This document shows positions 52,328 to 61,758 of a stretch of DNA of 64,000 nucleotides, one piece after another. The notes below the pieces were generated by a model. It searched no databases, had not been told where the DNA came from, and was given only the letters and a program-made list of their open reading frames with translations. This stretch comes from Pseudomonadota bacterium (GTDB taxonomy: Bacteria > Pseudomonadota > Gammaproteobacteria > Pseudomonadales > Oleiphilaceae). A program made the translations under genes and the position numbers. The DNA lies in NCBI GenBank assembly GCA_002747395.1, contig PDPE01000036.1, forward strand, positions 1-64,000, written 5' to 3'. The first letter of the stretch is position 1. Each line of letters begins with the position of its first letter.

Positions 52328-53630
52328 CCATTCTGATCAAACGGATAGAATCAGGTAAAGATGAGGGTTCAACCAGTGACCAGGGGTCAATAATGGTGTG
52401 AACTTCGGTTTTTCCATGAAAAGCCGATTTGCCTGCAAATTCCGGCCAGGCTGTAGTGATAACGACAACCGAAACCTGTGCCGTTGCCTCTTCCAGGTTA
52501 TTTGCCCGAATGCATGAAGTTGGCAGCACGTTTTGGCTGTTTGGCATGGCTTCCGGATCAAAGGCGATGACGTTATATCCGGCATCAACAAGACGTTTGA
52601 CCAGAAGCACGCCCTGGCTTTCCTCTATAACATCAGTGTCGGGTTTGTAAGACAGCCCCAGCACGGCGATTTTTTCGCCCGGATTACATGCACTCTGTAT
52701 TTTATTGAACAGCCTTTCTACCTGGTGATTGTTTATCTTGTCGGTGGCCATGGCAAGGTCGCTGTTAGCACCAAGTTCCCGGCCCAGGGCAGCGAAGGCT
52801 TTATTGTCCCGGGGAAAGCACGGGCCACCATAGCCAAGGGCGGCTTTCAGGTATTTTTTTCCGATACGGGAGTCACTGCCTACGGCATCCATGACCACAT
52901 CCACATCGGCATCAGGCAGTTGGTCGCAGTATTCCGATACCATATTGGCATAGGAAATTTTGGTTGTGACGTAGGTGTTTACCGATATTTTTGTCAGTTC
53001 GGCATTGGTGATATTCATACGCTTGATGGCCGGGGAGTTGTCGCAGCAAGTCACGTATACGGACTCAAGCACATCTCCGGCGTGGCTGTCTGATTCACCG
53101 ATCAGAATAAAATCCGGGTTAAGCATGTTGCGAATGACACAGCCAAGGGCAATAAATTCGGGGCTGTAGCACAGGCCGATATCCCGGCCGACAGACTTGC
53201 CTGAGGACTTTTCAAGTGCCTGTTTTATGACTCCTCCGGTAGAGCCGGGCATGGTGGTACTGGTGATGACCACCAGATGCCAGTTGGTTTTTCGGGCCAG
53301 AATTTCGCCAATGCTTTTTACGGCACCCAATAGAAAATCGTTGGAAAAAAAACCATCCTGCTGACTCGGGGTTGGCAGTATGACAAAGGTGATGTCGGTT
53401 TCAGTGATTGCCCGATCATAGTCGGTTGTGGCCTGAAGCCGGCCATTGCTCTGATTGATAAACTCTTGCAGTTGAGGTTCGTTTACCGGTGCCTGGCCGG
53501 AATTGATTCGGTCAACAAAAGACCGGTTAATATCGAGGCCGATTACTTCATAGCCTTTTTTCGCAAAAACGGCGGCCATCGGGGAACCGAGTTTACCCAG
53601 CCCGATAACGGATATTTTTTGTTTATTCAT
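52314..53630 (-). CDS. Nucleotide-sugar dehydrogenase (UDP-Glc DH family)
   Basis: A 438-residue dehydrogenase that oxidises a UDP- or GDP-sugar to the uronate. Motifs are VIGLGKLGSPMAAVFAKKG (NAD binding), CYSPEFIALG (Glu retained), NAELTKISVNTYVTT (Lys, Asn) and GYGGPCFPRDN with the catalytic Cys, where most relatives have GGSCFPKD. Together with the paralogue at 46652-48007 it suggests one or two uronic acids in the glycan. It is the most upstream gene of the minus-strand block. Its stop lies inside a terminator hairpin. Confidence 0.82.
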   Translation of the reverse strand: MNKQKISVIGLGKLGSPMAAVFAKKGYEVIGLDINRSFVDRINSGQAPVNEPQLQEFINQSNGRLQATTDYDRAITETDITFVILPTPSQQDGFFSNDFLLGAVKSIGEILARKTNWHLVVITSTTMPGSTGGVIKQALEKSSGKSVGRDIGLCYSPEFIALGCVIRNMLNPDFILIGESDSHAGDVLESVYVTCCDNSPAIKRMNITNAELTKISVNTYVTTKISYANMVSEYCDQLPDADVDVVMDAVGSDSRIGKKYLKAALGYGGPCFPRDNKAFAALGRELGANSDLAMATDKINNHQVERLFNKIQSACNPGEKIAVLGLSYKPDTDVIEESQGVLLVKRLVDAGYNVIAFDPEAMPNSQNVLPTSCIRANNLEEATAQVSVVVITTAWPEFAGKSAFHGKTEVHTIIDPWSLVEPSSLPDSIRLIRMGKST

Positions 53631-54049
53631 TGTTTTTTCAAGTTCTTAACCAGGTTTAAGGCGAGTGAAGAAGGAGTAGGTTTTGACGAGCTGTATTTAA
53701 TCTGGCATAGCGTTCTCTCCATTCCCGGCTATGTTAAAACATTTTCTCCTGATGGGAAAGGCTGCCAAAAATATAAGGGAAGGCAAGACAGGTGGCGCAA
53801 ATGCAAGATACAGGAAATAAAACGATTTTTTTTGTAAAGTTTTAATTCATTTTGCCGCTAACCTTTATTGCCCCTCTCGCGTAATTTCTACTTCATTGAA
53901 AAATCAAGAAAAAATTTCAAAAAACACCTCAAGAAAGTCTTTTATCTACCGATAACAGAATTAACGGATGCGACGTACGGCTCACATTTGAGAAGACCGC
54001 ATTCAGTTGATTTTATTTCAAACACATATAATCAAAAGGGGATGCAATA
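53631..54049. other. Long divergent intergenic region upstream of flagellin
   Basis: 419 bp without a gene. It contains the sigma-28 promoter at 53835-53861 and an untranslated leader of about 180 bases for the first plus-strand flagellin, ending in AAAAGGGG, its Shine-Dalgarno. Confidence 0.6.
53835..53861 (+). promoter_or_regulatory. Sigma-28 (FliA) promoter of flagellin
   Basis: taaagttt, an 11-nt spacer and gccgctaa match the FliA consensus TAAAGTTT-N11-GCCGATAA in 15 of 16 positions. It lies about 189 bp upstream of the flagellin start, leaving a long leader. Confidence 0.88.
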
Positions 54050-56101
54050 ATGCCTCAGATAATAAATACCAACCTGGCTTCAATCAGTGCTCAACGTAAC
54101 CTGGATATCTCTCAGAAAGCGGGTGACAGGGCGCTTCAACGACTTTCTTCCGGTCTGCGCATCAATGGTGCAAAAGATGATGCAGCGGGTCTGGCCATTT
54201 CCAATCGGATTACCGCGCAAGTCCGGGGTACCATGGTGGCTTCCCGAAATGCAGGTGATGGTGTTTCTTTGGCACAAACCGCGGAAGGTGCGCTTAACAG
54301 TATGCGGGACAGCCTGCAGAGAATACGTGAGCTGGCCTTGCAGTCTGCCAACGGTTCAAACACGGATCTGGAACGCTCCTCCCTGCAAGAGGAAGTGGAA
54401 CAACTCAAACAGGAAATAGCCGGTATTTCCGAGAAAACGAGCTTTAATGGTCAAAAGCTGCTCGATGGCTCTTTTGAAGAGAAACACTTCCAGACAGGCG
54501 CCAACGTTGGCGAAACCATAGGTGTCAGTATCGCCAGAGTGACTGAAGATACTTTGGGAACAGCCTTGTCAAATGGTATCAGCACCTCTTCAACAACAGG
54601 CGCAATGGCCTCGGGTGACCTGACAATTAACGGAATTTCAGTTCGAGCGGCTATCGCTTCTGATGATGGCGCTTCCACCACGGAGGCTGCCAGGTCTTCC
54701 ATAGCTGTTGCCGCAGCGATTAATGATGCTTCCGAGGCCAGTGGCGTCATGGCGGTTGTTGATGCCACTACATTGGGAGGAGTTTCGGCAACGGGTGGTG
54801 TAGTCAATGAAAATGCCGGTACGGTAACGATCAATAACGTCGATATCGATCTTGCCGGTTCGGGTGTTGCTGCCAACCTCGCGGCAGACCTTAAGGGAAT
54901 TGCCGATTCGATTAATGCTTTCTCGGATCAAACCGGTGTTACGGCTTCGATCGATGTAAATAACCTTGATGCCGGCGTAGCCCTGACTGCAGCCGATGGC
55001 AGAAATATCGAGCTGGCAATGACAGATGAGGATGCCGCAGGGTACGGACTGGGTGGAGCAGTAGCGGCAGGCAACGCTACCGTTGTTACCGGAACCGTTT
55101 CTCTTGTTTCTATAGACGGCACCACAATAGAAATAGGCAGTACGACAGGCAACTCTCTGGAGCATGCCGGTATCGAGGTGGGAACCTATAGTGGCTCCAA
55201 TAGTGGTGTCAATGGTGCGGCAGTGACAAACACAGCCCTGATCTCCGGTGATTTGACCATTAATGGCATATCAGTGGGTGCGTCAATGGCCAGTGATGAT
55301 ACCGCATCTTCAACTGATAAAGCTGCCAGTGCCATAGCCAAGGCGGCAGCCATCAACAGAGTAAGTGACCAAACCGGTGTGACTGCGAAGGCTCAGGCCA
55401 CTCAGGTATTGTCAGCAGAGTTCACCGCAGTGAATGCAGTTTCCGGCCTGACCGTGAACGGTGTAACCATCGATGATATCGCTGCTGCCAGCACAGGTGA
55501 TGTTGGTGGCCAGATGAACAATATTGTTCAGGCAATCAATAACAAGTCTGCCCAGACAGGGGTTCGCGCTGAAATTGTTGATGACAATCAATATCAATTG
55601 ATTGCTGATGATGGCAGAAATATTGTTGTGGACGGCACAGTCGCCAACTCCGGATTAACGGCTGAAACCACATTTGGCTCGATTACACTGGAATCGGCCG
55701 GTACCATTAACCTTGGAACGGCAAATGCGACCGGGCCAGGTGCTACCGGTTTCACTGTCGGGTCGTATGGAGGTGGAAAAACTGGCACCTTGCTGAAAGA
55801 TATCGATATATCGACCGTCAAAGGGGCAAACGCCGCCATTAAGGGTATTGATAATGCGATCAATCAGGTTTCCCAGGTCCAGGCGCAATTGGGTGCGGTA
55901 CAGAATCGCTTTGAGGCGGCCATTACCAATCTGGCGGTACAGGCTGAAAATCTGACTGCGGCAAATTCCCGGATTCAGGATGCGGATTTTGCAGCCGAAA
56001 CGGCCGAATTATCCAGAACCCAGGTATTGCAACAAGCGGGAATTTCTGTGCTCTCACAGGCTAACTCATTACCTCAGCAAGCGCTTTCATTGTTGCAGTA
56101 A
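54050..56101 (+). CDS. fliC: Flagellin (large, with IN-motif insertions)
   Basis: A 683-residue flagellin with conserved ends ([54 protein letters not shown], ending ALSLLQ). A Ser/Thr-rich variable domain of about 370 residues contains repeated IN-type segments ([39 protein letters not shown]). A nearly identical tract of 148 bp is shared with the next flagellin. The gene is preceded by a sigma-28 promoter and ends at a strong terminator, so it is transcribed alone. It is the expected substrate of Maf and the island's glycan enzymes. Confidence 0.95.
   Translation: MPQIINTNLASISAQRNLDISQKAGDRALQRLSSGLRINGAKDDAAGLAISNRITAQVRGTMVASRNAGDGVSLAQTAEGALNSMRDSLQRIRELALQSANGSNTDLERSSLQEEVEQLKQEIAGISEKTSFNGQKLLDGSFEEKHFQTGANVGETIGVSIARVTEDTLGTALSNGISTSSTTGAMASGDLTINGISVRAAIASDDGASTTEAARSSIAVAAAINDASEASGVMAVVDATTLGGVSATGGVVNENAGTVTINNVDIDLAGSGVAANLAADLKGIADSINAFSDQTGVTASIDVNNLDAGVALTAADGRNIELAMTDEDAAGYGLGGAVAAGNATVVTGTVSLVSIDGTTIEIGSTTGNSLEHAGIEVGTYSGSNSGVNGAAVTNTALISGDLTINGISVGASMASDDTASSTDKAASAIAKAAAINRVSDQTGVTAKAQATQVLSAEFTAVNAVSGLTVNGVTIDDIAAASTGDVGGQMNNIVQAINNKSAQTGVRAEIVDDNQYQLIADDGRNIVVDGTVANSGLTAETTFGSITLESAGTINLGTANATGPGATGFTVGSYGGGKTGTLLKDIDISTVKGANAAIKGIDNAINQVSQVQAQLGAVQNRFEAAITNLAVQAENLTAANSRIQDADFAAETAELSRTQVLQQAGISVLSQANSLPQQALSLLQ
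55272..55419 (+). repeat. Near-identical tract shared by two flagellins (copy 1)
   Basis: 148 bp matching 57668-57815 with 5 differences, much closer than the flanking regions where silent changes abound. It covers the second IN-type segment of the variable domain. Confidence 0.8.
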
Positions 56102-56155
56102 TTCTTGCAGAGGAGAATACTTAAGCCAGGGTTGGTGTTTTACACTACCCTTTTG

Positions 56156-56188
56156 GGGTGCCAGGCACGGCCTGGCGCCCTTTTTTTA
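56156..56188 (+). terminator. Rho-independent terminator after flagellin
   Basis: gggtgccaggc pairs with gcctggcgccc around a 3-nt loop (11-bp stem with one G-T) followed by seven T residues. Confidence 0.92.
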
Positions 56189-56338
56189 TGACTGACAACC
56201 GGTTTCTGTTTTTCCTCCGAATGGTTTTGTGTCTGGCTCTTTCATTGTCTGGCTATTTTGGCTGGTTCTTTAAGTTGTCGCAGCTCGTAACCTGTCTTGC
56301 CTATTACAGATGCTTACAAATCATACGATAAACATTAC

Positions 56339-56365
56339 TCAAGCATTGCCCAAAAGTGCCGCTAA
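56339..56365 (+). promoter_or_regulatory. Sigma-28 promoter of the second plus-strand flagellin
   Basis: tcaagcat, an 11-nt spacer and gccgctaa: the -10 is identical to that of the first flagellin and the -35 is weaker (5 of 8). It lies about 105 bp upstream of ATG 56470. Confidence 0.75.
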
Positions 56366-56469
56366 ACCAGGTAACAGGTAGAGCGCAATGCATCAATGGT
56401 ACTAACAAGTATGCGTTACGCCTCTCAGACAATCCTGACTTTTGATTGGATACCGAAGGAGAAGCGAAA

Positions 56470-58491
56470 ATGCCTCAAATTATTAATACAAACCTGGCTT
56501 CCATAAGCGCGCAGCGTAATTTGAACAATTCCCAGAAAGCCGGTGATCGTGCGTTGCAAAGACTTTCTTCAGGCCTGCGAATCAATGGTGCAAAAGATGA
56601 TGCGGCCGGTCTTGCGATCTCCAATCGACTCACCGCACAGATTCGTGGTACTACTGTAGCCGGACGAAATGCAGGCGATGGTATCTCGTTGGCGCAAACG
56701 GCTGAAGGCGCATTAAACAGTATGCGGGATAGTCTGCAGCGGATTCGGGAACTGGCATTGCAGTCAGCAAACGGATCAAACACAGATTTGGAACGTTCCT
56801 CTCTTCAAGAAGAGGTGGAGCAATTAAAATCGGAAATTGCGAGTATTTCTGAAAAGACCAGCTTCAATGGACAAAAACTGCTTGATGGTTCTTTTGAAGG
56901 TAAAACCTTCCAGACCGGTGCAAATGTAGGTGATACAATCAACGTGAGTATTGCCAAAGTGACTGAAGAAACCCTGGGTACTGCACTTTCCAACGGTATC
57001 AGTACGTCTTCCACTTCAGGTGCGATGGCTGCTGGTGATTTGACTATAAACGGTGTGGCAGTAGGTGCGGCAACTGCATCTTCAGATGGTGCTTCTACAA
57101 ATCAGGCTGCCAGATCAGCCATTGCTGTCGCTGCCGCTATTAATGAAGTTTCTGATCAGACAGGTGTGATGGCGATTGCAGATGCAACATCGGTAGTCGG
57201 TTCGAAAGTAGGCAACGTCTCTGCTACTGCCGCTGTAGTAGAAATCAATGGTGTTTCGATGAGTCTGGCCGGATCGGGTCAAACGGCTAACCTCGCCGCT
57301 GATTTGCAGGGCGTGGCAGATACTATTAATTCCTTTGCTGAACAAACCGGTGTAACCGCCTCGATCGATATTAACAACCTGGATTCGGGTGTGACCCTGA
57401 CTGCTGCTGATGGCAGGAATATCCAGATAGAAACTACCAGTGGTGATCCTGAAAATGTGGGTATTGCAGCTGCCGGCACAACAACAGGCACGGTTTCACT
57501 CGTTTCTCAGGATGGCACCAGTTTCGAAATTGGCAGCACAACAGGTAATTCACTGGAACATGCCGGTATCGAGGTGGGTACTTACAGCGGCTCCAATAGT
57601 GGCGTCAATGGTAATGTTGTGTCTGGTAACGCTCTGGCCGCCGGTGACTTGACCATTAATGGTGTGGCAGTGGGTGCGTCAATGGCCAGTGATGATACCG
57701 CATCTTCAACTGGTAAAGATGTCAGTGCCATAGCCAAGGCGGCAGCCATAAACAGAGTAAGTGACCAAACCGGTGTGACTGCGAAGGCTCAGGCCACGCA
57801 GGTATTGTCAGCAGATATCGGTTCAGTTGGTGCGGTCTCGGGTTTGACCATAAACGGCGTTACTATTGACGATGTTGCCGAGGCTGCTGATGTTGGTGGC
57901 CAAATGAACAATATCGTTCAGGCAATCAATAACAAATCTGCCCAGACGGGGGTGCGTGCAGAAGTTGTCGATGATAATCAATATCAATTGGTTGCGGAAG
58001 ATGGGCGCAATATTACTGTTGGTGGTACGGTCACCAACTCCGGTTTAACAGCCGAGACCACACATGGCTCGATTACGCTGGAATCTGCCGGTACCATTAA
58101 CATCGGAACAGCCAATGGAACCGGGCCCGGTGCCGCCGGTTTCAGTGTCGGCTCATATGGTGGAGGAAAAACCGGTACCTTGCTGAAAGATATTGATATA
58201 TCGACAGCTGCCGGGGCAAACGCCGCCATTAAGGGTATCGATAATGCGATCAACCAGGTTTCCCAGGTTCAGGCACAATTAGGTGCGGTGCAAAACCGAT
58301 TTGAAGCAACGATTTCGAACCTGGCGGTTAGAGGCGAGAATCTCGCTGCTGCCAATTCGCGAATCCAGGATGCCGACTTTGCATCGGAAACAGCTGAATT
58401 GTCCAGAACTCAGGTATTGCAGCAAGCTGGTATCTCTGTGTTGTCACAAGCGAACTCCCGACCACAGCAAGCATTATCCTTGCTGCAATAA
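56470..58491 (+). CDS. fliC: Flagellin (large, with IN-motif insertions)
   Basis: A 673-residue flagellin with the conserved N-terminus ([30 protein letters not shown]) and C-terminus ([19 protein letters not shown], ending QALSLLQ). It is a tandem paralogue of 54050-56101 with the same IN-segment architecture. Start ATG 56470 follows AAGGAG; an upstream in-frame ATG at 56446 has no site. Codon choice differs from its neighbour in the conserved ends while parts of the variable domain are nearly identical, a sign of recombination. It is followed by a hairpin and then flaG. Confidence 0.95.
   Translation: MPQIINTNLASISAQRNLNNSQKAGDRALQRLSSGLRINGAKDDAAGLAISNRLTAQIRGTTVAGRNAGDGISLAQTAEGALNSMRDSLQRIRELALQSANGSNTDLERSSLQEEVEQLKSEIASISEKTSFNGQKLLDGSFEGKTFQTGANVGDTINVSIAKVTEETLGTALSNGISTSSTSGAMAAGDLTINGVAVGAATASSDGASTNQAARSAIAVAAAINEVSDQTGVMAIADATSVVGSKVGNVSATAAVVEINGVSMSLAGSGQTANLAADLQGVADTINSFAEQTGVTASIDINNLDSGVTLTAADGRNIQIETTSGDPENVGIAAAGTTTGTVSLVSQDGTSFEIGSTTGNSLEHAGIEVGTYSGSNSGVNGNVVSGNALAAGDLTINGVAVGASMASDDTASSTGKDVSAIAKAAAINRVSDQTGVTAKAQATQVLSADIGSVGAVSGLTINGVTIDDVAEAADVGGQMNNIVQAINNKSAQTGVRAEVVDDNQYQLVAEDGRNITVGGTVTNSGLTAETTHGSITLESAGTINIGTANGTGPGAAGFSVGSYGGGKTGTLLKDIDISTAAGANAAIKGIDNAINQVSQVQAQLGAVQNRFEATISNLAVRGENLAAANSRIQDADFASETAELSRTQVLQQAGISVLSQANSRPQQALSLLQ
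57668..57815 (+). repeat. Near-identical tract shared by two flagellins (copy 2)
   Basis: Counterpart of 55272-55419; five differences over 148 bp. Confidence 0.8.
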
Positions 58492-58508
58492 GGAGTCCCC
58501 GATCTGGT

Positions 58509-58544
58509 AATGCAGCCTGGCTTTTTGCCAAGCCGGGCTGCATT
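58509..58544 (+). terminator. Hairpin between flagellin and flaG
   Basis: aatgcagcctggctt pairs with aagccgggctgcatt (15 bp, one G-T) around a 6-nt loop. Only a few T residues follow, so it may attenuate rather than end transcription into flaG. Confidence 0.6.
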
Positions 58545-58559
58545 TCCGAGAGGTGAATT

Positions 58560-59000
58560 ATGAATGACGTTAGAATGAGCGGTATCAATCTGTCCGGATC
58601 TGCTGTGAATGCAGAGAAGCCGGATCGTGTCGCGTCTGCACCTCATAAAACAAGGGAAGAAGTATCTGCCGGTGCGCAGGTGAACGCTGCCAACGTTGTC
58701 GCCAACGCAGAAGAAAATCAAAACGCCCGGGCGGTCGAGCAAGATGCGCAATCGTTACTGAAACCTGAAGAGCAACGGGAGCAGTTGGAAAAGGCTGTCA
58801 CCAGGTTGAATGATTATATTCAGTCCGTTCAGCGGGATTTGCACTTCAATGTTGATGATGATTCGGGAAGAATGGTTGTCAAGGTAGTTGACCGGAATAC
58901 GAATGAAGTGGTTCGACAGATACCGGATGAGGTGGCTCTGAATATGGCGCGCAACTTGCACCAGGAAGAGCCATTGAGTCTGTTTACCATGAAAGTGTAG
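58560..59000 (+). CDS. flaG: FlaG family protein
   Basis: A 146-residue FlaG protein: a long Ala/Asn-rich, low-complexity N-terminal half, then the conserved C-terminal half (REQLEKAVTRLNDYIQSVQR, LHFNVDDDSGRMVVKVVDR, VVRQIPDEVAL). FlaG affects filament length or cap-filament junction in several bacteria; mechanism is not settled. AGAGGTG lies directly before the ATG. It sits in the usual flagellin-flaG-fliD-fliS order and ends before a strong terminator. Confidence 0.92.
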   Translation: MNDVRMSGINLSGSAVNAEKPDRVASAPHKTREEVSAGAQVNAANVVANAEENQNARAVEQDAQSLLKPEEQREQLEKAVTRLNDYIQSVQRDLHFNVDDDSGRMVVKVVDRNTNEVVRQIPDEVALNMARNLHQEEPLSLFTMKV

Positions 59001-59043
59001 TTTCAACGGCAGACTGTATGCCTTGTTTACATACTGTAACACT

Positions 59044-59079
59044 AAAGGGGCAAAACACGGCAAAGTTTTGCCCCTTTTT
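59044..59079 (+). terminator. Rho-independent terminator after flaG
   Basis: aaaggggcaaaac pairs with gttttgccccttt around an 8-nt loop, with a T run at 59075-59079. The right arm overlaps the fliD promoter. Confidence 0.9.
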
Positions 59080-59087
59080 GCCGATAG
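59061..59087 (+). promoter_or_regulatory. Sigma-28 promoter of fliD, embedded in a terminator
   Basis: caaagttt, an 11-nt spacer and gccgatag match the FliA consensus in 14 of 16 positions. The -35 and the spacer are made of the loop, right arm and T run of the flaG terminator, so one stretch ends one transcript and starts the next. It lies about 61 bp before the fliD ATG. Confidence 0.82.
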
Positions 59088-59147
59088 CTATACCAGGTAC
59101 CGGAACGCGACAGGCTTTTAGCGTTTGATCAGATTGAGGATGGCGAA

Positions 59148-61130
59148 ATGGCAAGTATCAGTTCGGTCGGGATTGGCTCTGGTGTTCTCACCAGCGAGTT
59201 GATCGATAAACTGACAGAAGCGGAGAGGGCACCCACAGAAGCTCGTCTTGATCGCAAGCAAGAAGAGGTAAATGCCAGGCTTTCCGCTTACGGACGCCTG
59301 AGAAGTGCCATTACCGATTTGCGTTTGCCTGCTCGTACCCTCGGTAACCCCTCCGCAATGAAAGAGCTCACCTTCAGTTCATCGAGCTCTGCAATAACAG
59401 GTACAATTTCTTCTTCGTCTCAAAAAGGCAATTATACCATTGAGGTTTCGGCATTGGCCCAGGCGCATGCCATATCAACCGGCGCTTTTCAGGATGATGA
59501 CACCACCACATTGGGCACAGGAAAACTGACCCTTCAAGTGGGCAATCAAGCTTCGGTTGATATTACCGTTGACAGCAGTAACAACACCCTGAGCGGTATT
59601 GCCGACGCCATTAACGGTGAGTCCGGGCTGGATGTGACTGCTTCGGTAATCAATAACGGGTCGGGTTTTCAGTTGGTTATTGCGTCCAACCAGACCGGGC
59701 TTGCAAATAAGATTGCCATTACCGTAGATGACGACGACTCGAATGATACGGACTCCGGGGGGCTGTCCCAACTCGCGTTTAACGATGCCACACAGAATCT
59801 GAACGAGTCGGTTGCCGCACTGGATGCGGCGCTGGAGATAAACGGAATAGCAGTGACTCGTGATTCCAATACGGTGAACGACCTGATCGCGGGTACAACA
59901 CTGGAGTTGAGCAGTACCAATGTCGGCTCTCCTGCCGTAGTAAAAATTGCGGAAGATTCCGGAGCCGTGGCAGACCGGGTTGAAGAATTTATTGGTAAAT
60001 TCAATGACCTGAAAAAACTCATTGCCGAGTTTACCGAGTACGATGCGACTAACCCGCAAAACTCGGGCATTTTGCTTGGTGACTCCACCGTTCGCCGGAT
60101 TTCTTCCCAATCAAGAAACCTGCTCAGTGGCATTATTCCCGGACTGGAAAATGCGAGTGTGCGCTCTCTCGTTGATGTGGGTATTTCTACCAATAAGGAT
60201 TCAGGTGAAGTGATGTTTGACCGGGATACCTTTATTTCCGCACTGGAAGATCATACGGAAGATGTTGTCGCTCTGTTTTCCGATCAGGGAAGGGTCAGCG
60301 ATAGTCAGGTCGAGTTTGTCAGCAAGTCCGCCAGTACCCGACCCGGGAGTTATGATATCAGTGTTTCGCAACTCGCAACCCACGGTGAATATGCCGGAAC
60401 CCTTGATGTCAGTGCTGGCGCCACCATTGGAGCCAATGTTTTCAGGCTGAGTATTGATGGCACCGAATCGGCTGATATCACCCTGGATGCAGGTACCTAT
60501 ACTTCCGCTCAACTGGTGACTCAATTACAAGCCAAAATTGATGCCGACACCAACCTTGCGGGAAGCGGCAAAAAGGTCGTCGTCGGGCTTGATGATAATA
60601 ACCAGCTTACCTTTACATCTACCCGTTACGGGAGCGGGTCTACCGTGGAGTTTACCTCGGCTGACGCCAATATGGGGTCACAACTTGGCATTACCGCTGC
60701 TGCCGGAACAAATGGCCTGGATGTGGCCGGTACCATTAACGGCCAATCCGCCACCGGAAAAGGGCAGCGGCTGTCACTTTCCCTTGAGGGGAATGCCGCA
60801 GACGGCATAGGGGTAGATATAAACGGTGGAACAACAGGTAGTCGCGGCAAGGTAACCATCATTAAAGGTGTGGCAGACAGGTTTGTTGACTTGTTCACCG
60901 ATATCATCAGTGTCGATGGTTCGTTAACGACGCGAACAGATGGCCTGAGTGAACAGTTGCAGGAAATCAGTGCTCAGAGAGCCAAAATGGAAGTGAGGGT
61001 GGAAAGCCTGAGAGAGCGGTTGATAAAGCAGTTTACGTCGGCAGATATTATGATAAACAGGTTGAACAGTACCATGGACTTTATTTCCGGCCAGCTTGAG
61101 GCTCTGGCGGGGGGAAACAAGAAAAAGTAA
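59148..61130 (+). CDS. fliD: Flagellar filament cap protein FliD
   Basis: A 660-residue FliD/HAP2, which forms the cap at the filament tip and helps flagellin fold on export. The N-terminal FliD_N domain (ISSVGIGSGVLTSELIDKL) and C-terminal FliD_C (ELIDKLT-like helices ending RLNSTMDFISGQLEALAGG) flank repeated IN-type segments (DITVDSSNNTLSGIADAIN; SADITLDAGTYTSAQLVTQL). At 660 residues it is longer than the ~470 of E. coli, matching the large flagellins here. A GAGGATGGCGAAATG context gives the start. Confidence 0.95.
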   Translation: MASISSVGIGSGVLTSELIDKLTEAERAPTEARLDRKQEEVNARLSAYGRLRSAITDLRLPARTLGNPSAMKELTFSSSSSAITGTISSSSQKGNYTIEVSALAQAHAISTGAFQDDDTTTLGTGKLTLQVGNQASVDITVDSSNNTLSGIADAINGESGLDVTASVINNGSGFQLVIASNQTGLANKIAITVDDDDSNDTDSGGLSQLAFNDATQNLNESVAALDAALEINGIAVTRDSNTVNDLIAGTTLELSSTNVGSPAVVKIAEDSGAVADRVEEFIGKFNDLKKLIAEFTEYDATNPQNSGILLGDSTVRRISSQSRNLLSGIIPGLENASVRSLVDVGISTNKDSGEVMFDRDTFISALEDHTEDVVALFSDQGRVSDSQVEFVSKSASTRPGSYDISVSQLATHGEYAGTLDVSAGATIGANVFRLSIDGTESADITLDAGTYTSAQLVTQLQAKIDADTNLAGSGKKVVVGLDDNNQLTFTSTRYGSGSTVEFTSADANMGSQLGITAAAGTNGLDVAGTINGQSATGKGQRLSLSLEGNAADGIGVDINGGTTGSRGKVTIIKGVADRFVDLFTDIISVDGSLTTRTDGLSEQLQEISAQRAKMEVRVESLRERLIKQFTSADIMINRLNSTMDFISGQLEALAGGNKKK

Positions 61131-61244
61131 CTGGTGGAGTCAGATAAAAAGTGCATTTTTCTGCGATATCTGACTTAAGGTTTTCTGGCAATGGACGATA
61201 AATAAGGTATTGTTAATCAACAATAATGATTAAAAAGGTGATTT

Positions 61245-61640
61245 ATGAACGCAGCTCGTCAATATCAGCAAGTTGGAACTCAAACCAGTATTATTGATGC
61301 GGACCCTCACAAGTTGATTCAGTTGTTGCTGGAAGGTGCGCTGGAGCGTATGGCGATGGCGAAAAGCCGAATCACAGCAAAGGATTTTGAAGGAAAGAAT
61401 AATCTGTTGAATAAATCAATCGAGATTGTTGCCGGCTTGCGCAGTTTTCTTGACCACTCCAGGGGTGGAGAAATTTCAACCAATCTTGAATCACTGTATG
61501 ACTATATTGAACGCCGACTGCTAGAAGCAAATGTGCGTAACGACGTGACCATTATTGATGAGTGTTCGCACCTGATCAGAACGGTTAAGGAAGGCTGGGA
61601 TGGTATTCGGGAAGAGGTTCTGGCCAAAAAGCTGGTGTGA
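61245..61640 (+). CDS. fliS: Flagellar export chaperone FliS
   Basis: A 131-residue helical chaperone that binds the C-terminal disordered tail of flagellin before export. Conserved points are ARQYQQVGTQTSIIDADPHKLIQLLLEGALERM at the start, LNKSIEIVAGLRSFLD and an LYDYIERRLLEAN segment. AAAAAGGTG precedes the ATG. It follows fliD by 114 bp, with a small inverted repeat (tattgtt-aatc-aacaata, 61208-61225) between, and ends before a strong terminator. Confidence 0.95.
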   Translation: MNAARQYQQVGTQTSIIDADPHKLIQLLLEGALERMAMAKSRITAKDFEGKNNLLNKSIEIVAGLRSFLDHSRGGEISTNLESLYDYIERRLLEANVRNDVTIIDECSHLIRTVKEGWDGIREEVLAKKLV

Positions 61641-61672
61641 GGTGCGTTGTCGACAGGTCTTTGTAAATATAA

Positions 61673-61715
61673 TAAAGAAAAAAACAGGAGTCATCGCTCC
61701 TGTTTTTTCTTTATT
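61673..61715 (+). terminator. Rho-independent terminator after fliS
   Basis: acaggag pairs with ctcctgt around tcatcg, extended by an A-tract/T-tract stem (with one bulge). It ends the flagellar operon and could also act on the minus strand for the deacetylase gene. Confidence 0.93.
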
Positions 61716-61758
61716 GTGGGCTTTTTTTTAATTGGGCTTTTTGTCAACCCGGTCAGGC

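Noticed and set aside
54451..55165. Overlapping minus-strand open frames in flagellin
   Set aside because: Antisense of Ala/Thr/Ser-rich flagellin codons; similar frames occur opposite the other flagellins and fliD.
59475..60193. 211- and 174-codon minus-strand frames
   Set aside because: Shadows of fliD without start signals or recognisable motifs.
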